A stretch of 14,733 bases of DNA. It comes from Dinochytrium kinnereticum (lineage: Eukaryota > Chytridiomycota > Chytridiomycetes > Chytridiales > Chytridiaceae). Below are positions 10,444 through 14,733 of this stretch, piece by piece; the stretch's first letter is position 1; every line of letters starts with the position of its first letter. The stretch covers positions 1-14,733 of the forward strand of contig JADGJT010000481.1 in the NCBI GenBank assembly GCA_027604005.1, given 5' to 3'. The position numbers and the translations under genes are program-made. The notes beneath the pieces were generated by a model. It searched no databases. It was given only the letters and a program-made list of their open reading frames with translations, and was not told where the DNA came from.

Positions 10444-11195
10444 TACTGTCACTGGGTCGGTGGTATGAAATTCAACAAATGATATTTGTAGTTCGGATGC
10501 CCTTGGCTGGTCGAGTCGACTGGTCTGCGTGGGAACTGATGGAAAGCTGCTTTGGCGTCAACCATCCAGAGGATTATTGGAGACGTGCTGCATTAAGCGA
10601 GGGCTGTGACGCGGGGCGAGAAGAGCGTCCATGCGGTCGAGGTGGCATGCACGTAAAGGCTATCGCGGGGTGAGGAGCTGAGCGTTTTCCGCGCTGGATA
10701 ATGGATCAGGCGGAGCAACTGAGAGAGGATAGCAGATATGAAAATCAGTTCCATACAGGAACGTTTTGAGCGGAAGCCATCTTGCGCGATATCGAGCACT
10801 GACACGATACGCCTTTTGCCTCCAGGTCTAAAGGCTGCCTCCAACGCCTTCCGTAGAACAGAGACGAGTGATATTTGGTGGTAGTTCGCGATATTCCTGG
10901 TTACTGCCTTTGTTATTGAAGTCAGTCCGGAATATTCCTACATGTAACACCAAATCAATTGGGTGGGTGGTGGGGATGCAAAGAGTCCGAATGAGCAGAC
11001 ACAAGTCACAGTATATTTTACTATTGATTTATTGATTTTATTAATTCAATTGACAGGAGGACAATTCACCCCTGTCCTTTCTCCCACATCAATTATCATT
11101 ATTATTATTGCACTTTCCCACGCTTCCCTCCCCTCCCCCGTCATTCACCCCGTCATCCTACCACCCACACACGCACTACTCGCCCGAGACGAGAC
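10444..11195. promoter_or_regulatory. Divergent intergenic region
   Basis: This 752-nt stretch separates the start of the PLP enzyme (minus) from that of the LRR gene (plus), so both promoters should lie here. The right part is AT-rich (about 11010-11060, including TATATTTTA), followed by (ATT)4 near 11098-11109. Then comes a C/T-rich leader without ATG just before the LRR start, which looks like a 5' UTR. Open frames of 80-90 codons in both directions show no domain. No tRNA was recognised. Confidence 0.5.
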
Positions 11196-14100
11196 ATGAG
11201 CAGGGACTGCCAGATCCTCTACACCGTCCTCCCACGGCTCGACCTGGCAAACTGCTGCGGCGATGCCCGCGTCGGATGCTCCTCCTCCAACGAGACCGTC
11301 CTTGCCTTGTGAGTGATGCCATTCCTTTTGCTTTCGTCCCTGCTCCCCTGCGCTTTTCTGCTTCTTTCTCTCTGCACTCTCTCTCGCTCTTCTGTTTCTG
11401 CACTCGCTCTCACTCTTCTGTTTCTGCACTGGCTCTCATCTTCTGTTTCTGGACTCGTCCTCACTCTTCTATTCTGAACACCTTTCACAGGAAACTCAGC
11501 AATGGTACCTACGCCGGCGATAAGGTCCCAGAATTCCTCAAGTACCTTCCAAACATTCAAGTCCTGTATGTGCTTTCACTCTGCTCTTATCCTCGCATGC
11601 AACACATGCTAACTTTACCTGCCTCTCTCGTATCCAGCGACTTTTCCTATGGCAGGCTTGCAGGAGCCCTCCCTGACTTTATCGGAAACATGACTGATCT
11701 CAAGCAGCTGTGAGTCCTCATACACTTTCCATTCTCTTTCAATAGTTCTCCTTTCTTTCTTTCTTTCGCTCGTTCGCTGTTTCTCTCTCTCTCTCTCTCT
11801 CTCTTCTCTTCTTTCTTTCTTCTTCCTTTTTTTTCGCTCCACTTCTACCTTTTCCTCCTCCTCTTCTTTTTTCTGTATTAACATTTTTGGATCAAGCCTC
11901 CTCGAGGGAAACAACATTGGCGGCGAGATCCCCAGCTTTATCGGTCGTCTGAGGAACCTTGAGCATCTCACCTTGTCGGGGACTGGCATGTCTGGAAGGA
12001 TTCCGGATTTCTTGGGTGGATTGACGAAGATGACCCATCTGTATGAAGTGACTGTTTTATTTTTTTTTCAACTTATTTTTTATAAGAGAGATTTTTTGCT
12101 TGATGTGACTTTTTGTTTTATTTCATATATAGGCTTTTGGCTAGAAACAGCTTTACCGGCGGGTTCCCTAGGTCTGTCCTTAACATGACCAAGCTGGAGG
12201 CCCTGTATGTTGTTTTTCTTACCTTTTCTTCTTCGATTTGTCGTGGACATTCTCCTTTTTTCAACACCCCCCTTTTTTTTAATCAGACTCTTACTAACCA
12301 TATGCCTTCTCTTGCGATTTTGTCCTTTTCTCTTTTTTAAGTGACCTTGGCCAGTGCGGTCTGACTGGCGAGATTCCTGCGGAAGTTTCAAACCTGACGA
12401 ATCTCCAGACTTTGTGAGTGACTCTCCATTGATCTTTCTTTTCCTTTCTTCAAAACGCCGCAACAAGCTAAACCCCTACCGTCTCACCCCTTAAGGATCC
12501 TCGCCAATAACCAATTCACTGGGCCCCTCCCCGACACCGCGAAGCTTACCAAAATGCGCACCCTGAACGCCCAAACCAACTCCCTGACTGGGCCTCTCCC
12601 CTCGACCCTGGGCGCCATGACCTCCCTCGAGTTCCTCTACCTCTCCGACAACAAGATCACGGGCCGTCTCCCGCGGTCCATGGCGACGTTGAAGCGCCTC
12701 CGCCACCTTCACCTTCAGAACAATCAGCTGATTGGGGCATTGCCTGATCGGGTTGTGAAGGGCATTGCTGGGAGTGCTGAAGAGGTTTTCCTGGATGGGA
12801 ATGGATTGAATGGGACGTTGCCGGAGGGGTTGGGCGAGATGGGTAGAGTGAAGATGCTGTTTTTGCATCGTAATGGGTTTGGAGGGGACGTCCCGGATAT
12901 GTTTGGGGGGATGAGGGGGTTGGAGGCTGTGTGAGTTTCTTTGTTCTCTTTCTTTTTCTGTTCTTTTGCTCTTTCCTTGCTCTTGGCAAGGTTTGCATGG
13001 TGATGTTGGGGGGTTTGTGACTGACTGTTTTTTGTTTTTGTCATGAAGCAACCTTGCGGCCAATGCTTTTACTGGCGATTTCCCAAAGTCTCTTGCTGGG
13101 CTTCCGAACTTGAGGAGTGTGTGAGTGTTTTTTCCTATCTTGTTTTTGTTTCGTGTCTTTCTCTTTGCCCGATGGGTTGTTGGCCCTTTCTTTGTTTAAC
13201 CTTTCTTCAAGTCACACTTCTGGAAACTGCATGGGGGGTGAGATTCCTGAGGCTATCATGAATTTGGCCGATGTGGAGTGAGTGATTTATTTTTTTATTT
13301 TTTTTTGTTGTTGAATGATGGTTTGATTTTATGGTGGAATGCTATTACTTTTTCTGCTATGTTTTGTTAAATTAACTTTTGTCTGCTTTTTAGCATCGCC
13401 TCGCAGAATCCTCCCGGGACTTGCCCTCCGGTCGGCGAGATCTGGATCGGTGAGTCTTTACATTTCTCTCTTTTCATTTTCCCGAAGGATTGCCCCCCAC
13501 CTTACCCTCACTGTTCCCGCACCGTCACAACACTTATCACGACACACGCTGACCAACCAATCTCACAATTACTCTTTTTCCGACCAGACGACCTTGATAC
13601 CGCCGACGCTCCGGAAGACCCGACCGCTGGCGCGGGGAACCCGACCAACCCGAACTCTTCTGGAGGCGGGTCGTCCTCGACCCCTGCGAACCTTGGGCTG
13701 ATTCTTGGCCTTGCTATCCCACTCTGCCTGCTGGTGATTGGGTGCCTTGTTCTTGGATGCTTTGTGGTTAGGAGGCGGATGGAGGATGAGGAGAAGAAGA
13801 ATGCCGCCGCTGGTGCTGCCTTTTCGGGGGGCGAGGAGGGGAAGGAGACTGAGGGTGGGGAGGGTGTTGCTGGGGAGGAGGGGAAGAGGAGGGGAAGGGG
13901 GGGTGCGGGAGTTGGAAGGTTTGCGGCTGTTACGGCTGTTGCGGGCGAGGTTGAGAAGCTTGGTGAGTTTTATCATTTATTTATTATTTTTGCTGGTTTG
14001 CTTTTTTTTTTTTTTTTGCTGCTAAAATCCTTTTTTTTTTTAATTATTATTATTTTCTCTTCCTTCCTTCTCTGAAAATAGCCCCGACCGCTGGACAATA

Positions 14101-14733
14101 CCTTGTCAGCACGGCCCCTGCCGCGACTGCCGTTGGAGCTGCCAAGACCGCCGCGACCAACGTTGAAACCGCCGTTACGGCCGGTACCAACGCCGTTACC
14201 ACCACCGCGACCACCGCCCTCGCGACCGCCAACACGAGGTCGCTGACCACCTCGTCACCCGACTCGACGGCCATTACGCGAGAGTACCTCCAGACCCACG
14301 GTGCGGACCCGACGCGATGGCCCGCCCCTGTTGTGAGGGGATGGCTTGAGGGGTGCGCGGAGGCGGATGGACTTGATGAGGGACAGGTTGATGAGATGAG
14401 GAGGGGGATCTTTGGGGATGGGGAGGTTGATGGAGGGAAGCTTCGGGATGTTTGGGTGCAGGGTGAGAGGGTTGGTGGTGTTGATGGTGTTGTTGGAGAG
14501 TGGGTTTATGGGAAGGTTGCTGGTGTTTTTGGGGGACGGGGTGGCGCTGGTGCTGGTGCTGATGGTGAGGGTGTTGGGGGGTTGCATCAGGCGCTTGCTG
14601 TTGCTGCTGTTGCTAGGCAGAGGGGTGAGGAGGGAGGGAAGGCTGTTTGGGGTCGGGTTGAAGAGGGGGTGAGTGGGGTTAGGGGGAAGGGAGAGGAGGT
14701 TTTGGCGGGGGTTGTTGGTGGGGGTAAGGATAG
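11196..14733 (+). CDS. LRR transmembrane receptor-like protein, 3' end beyond window
   Basis: Twelve exons fit: 11196-11308, 11491-11565, 11638-11709, 11897-12040, 12133-12204, 12342-12413, 12496-12930, 13049-13120, 13212-13277, 13394-13449, 13588-13962, 14082-14733 (open at the edge, about 734 codons). A Cys-rich cap (NCCGDARVGC) precedes 14 LRRs of plant-type consensus LxxNxxTGxLPxxLxxLxxL, for example ILANNQFTGPLP and YLSDNKITGRLP. A second cap (PPGTCPP) and an acidic/Ser-Gly stalk lead to a transmembrane helix (aa 428-453, LGLILGLAIPLCLLVIG...) followed by RRR, so type I topology is inferred. The tail is Gly/Glu-rich, then Ala/Thr-rich (about 518-575), then has a possible SAM-like segment (about 595-650). 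No kinase domain is in the window. With ATG 11196 there is no signal peptide; an upstream exon spliced to the AG at 11203-11204 would explain this. Ligand and function unknown. Confidence 0.85.
11389..11476 (+). repeat. 26-bp tandem repeat in LRR intron 1
   Basis: Units begin CTTCTGTTTCTG at 11389, 11415 and 11440 (26, 25 and 26 nt), with a partial unit at 11466 and a degenerate one before 11389. It is pyrimidine-rich and sits wholly inside the 182-nt intron 11309-11490, upstream of its acceptor. It is probably a slippage-derived minisatellite; it may serve as an extended pyrimidine tract. Confidence 0.85.
11782..11804 (+). repeat. (CT)n microsatellite in LRR intron 3
   Basis: About eleven CT dinucleotides lie inside the 187-nt intron 11710-11896, surrounded by other C/T-rich sequence. 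They are on the same strand sense as a polypyrimidine tract but about 90 nt upstream of the acceptor. Simple repeat, likely variable in length. Confidence 0.9.
14002..14041 (+). repeat. Poly(T) runs in LRR intron 11
   Basis: A T16 run (14002-14017) and a second T run of about 11 (14031-14041) lie in the 119-nt intron 13963-14081. They are followed by ATTATTATT and a C/T tract before the acceptor at 14081. They are ordinary intronic homopolymers and also explain spurious hydrophobic reading frames through this interval. Confidence 0.85.

Noticed and set aside
10404..10844. Short open frames on both strands in the divergent spacer
   Set aside because: They are under 90 codons with no domain or splice-supported extension; the left part overlaps exon 1 of the PLP enzyme antisense.
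11615..11989. Lys/Glu-rich minus-strand open frame
   Set aside because: It is the complement of the C/T-rich intron 3 of the LRR gene, a composition artefact.
12491..13063. 190-codon minus-strand open frame
   Set aside because: It is antisense to the LRR exons, is low-complexity (Pro/Gln/Arg-rich), and has no domain; it mirrors the plus-strand LRR codons.
13569..13976. 135-codon minus-strand open frame
   Set aside because: It is antisense to the transmembrane/tail exon; its Ser/Pro/Arg repeats come from the complementary G-rich codons.
1..14733. tRNA, rRNA or CRISPR-like arrays
   Set aside because: I saw no tRNA box pattern, rRNA sequence or regularly spaced direct repeats apart from the intronic tandem repeat.

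Overview
The window looks like nuclear DNA from a fungus, probably an early-diverging (chytrid-like) lineage. The evidence is a full-size fungal-type PDR/ABCG drug-efflux transporter, a fungalysin (M36) metallopeptidase fragment, a class V PLP enzyme of the kind fungi carry, and a leucine-rich-repeat (LRR) membrane protein with plant-type repeats. Genes are dense in short GT-AG introns (53-258 nt). The lineage is inferred from gene content; no marker gene is present.

Layout, left to right. (1) At 1-266, minus strand, lies a 5'-truncated fragment of a Ty1/copia-type Gag. It abuts (2) the 3' part of a fungalysin gene at 271-1119, plus strand, whose zinc-binding residues are replaced although the C-terminal half is well kept. 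(3) After an AT-rich convergent spacer, 1595-7517 on the minus strand holds a complete PDR transporter that I could splice into 12 exons and 1517 codons, with order NBD1-TMD1-NBD2-TMD2. (4) A 0.9-kb spacer follows. (5) At 8437-10443, minus strand, is a complete five-exon class V aminotransferase-fold enzyme (459 aa) of the isopenicillin-N-epimerase / hercynylcysteine-sulfoxide-lyase type. (6) A 0.75-kb divergent spacer leads to (7) an LRR-transmembrane protein at 11196-14733, plus strand, which runs off the right edge. It has 14 LRRs, a Cys-rich N-cap, a transmembrane helix and a cytoplasmic tail with a possible SAM-like segment.

The genes do not form an obvious pathway. The transporter and the PLP enzyme share a strand but are 0.9 kb apart with separate control regions. 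The most unusual signals are a recurring composition pattern in which exons start C-rich and finish G-rich, the 72-nt phase-2 exon modularity of the LRR gene, the apparently zinc-less fungalysin beside a retroelement fragment, and a His-rich insert in the transporter. Exon joins were made by eye from splice signals, frame and family similarity, not from transcripts.
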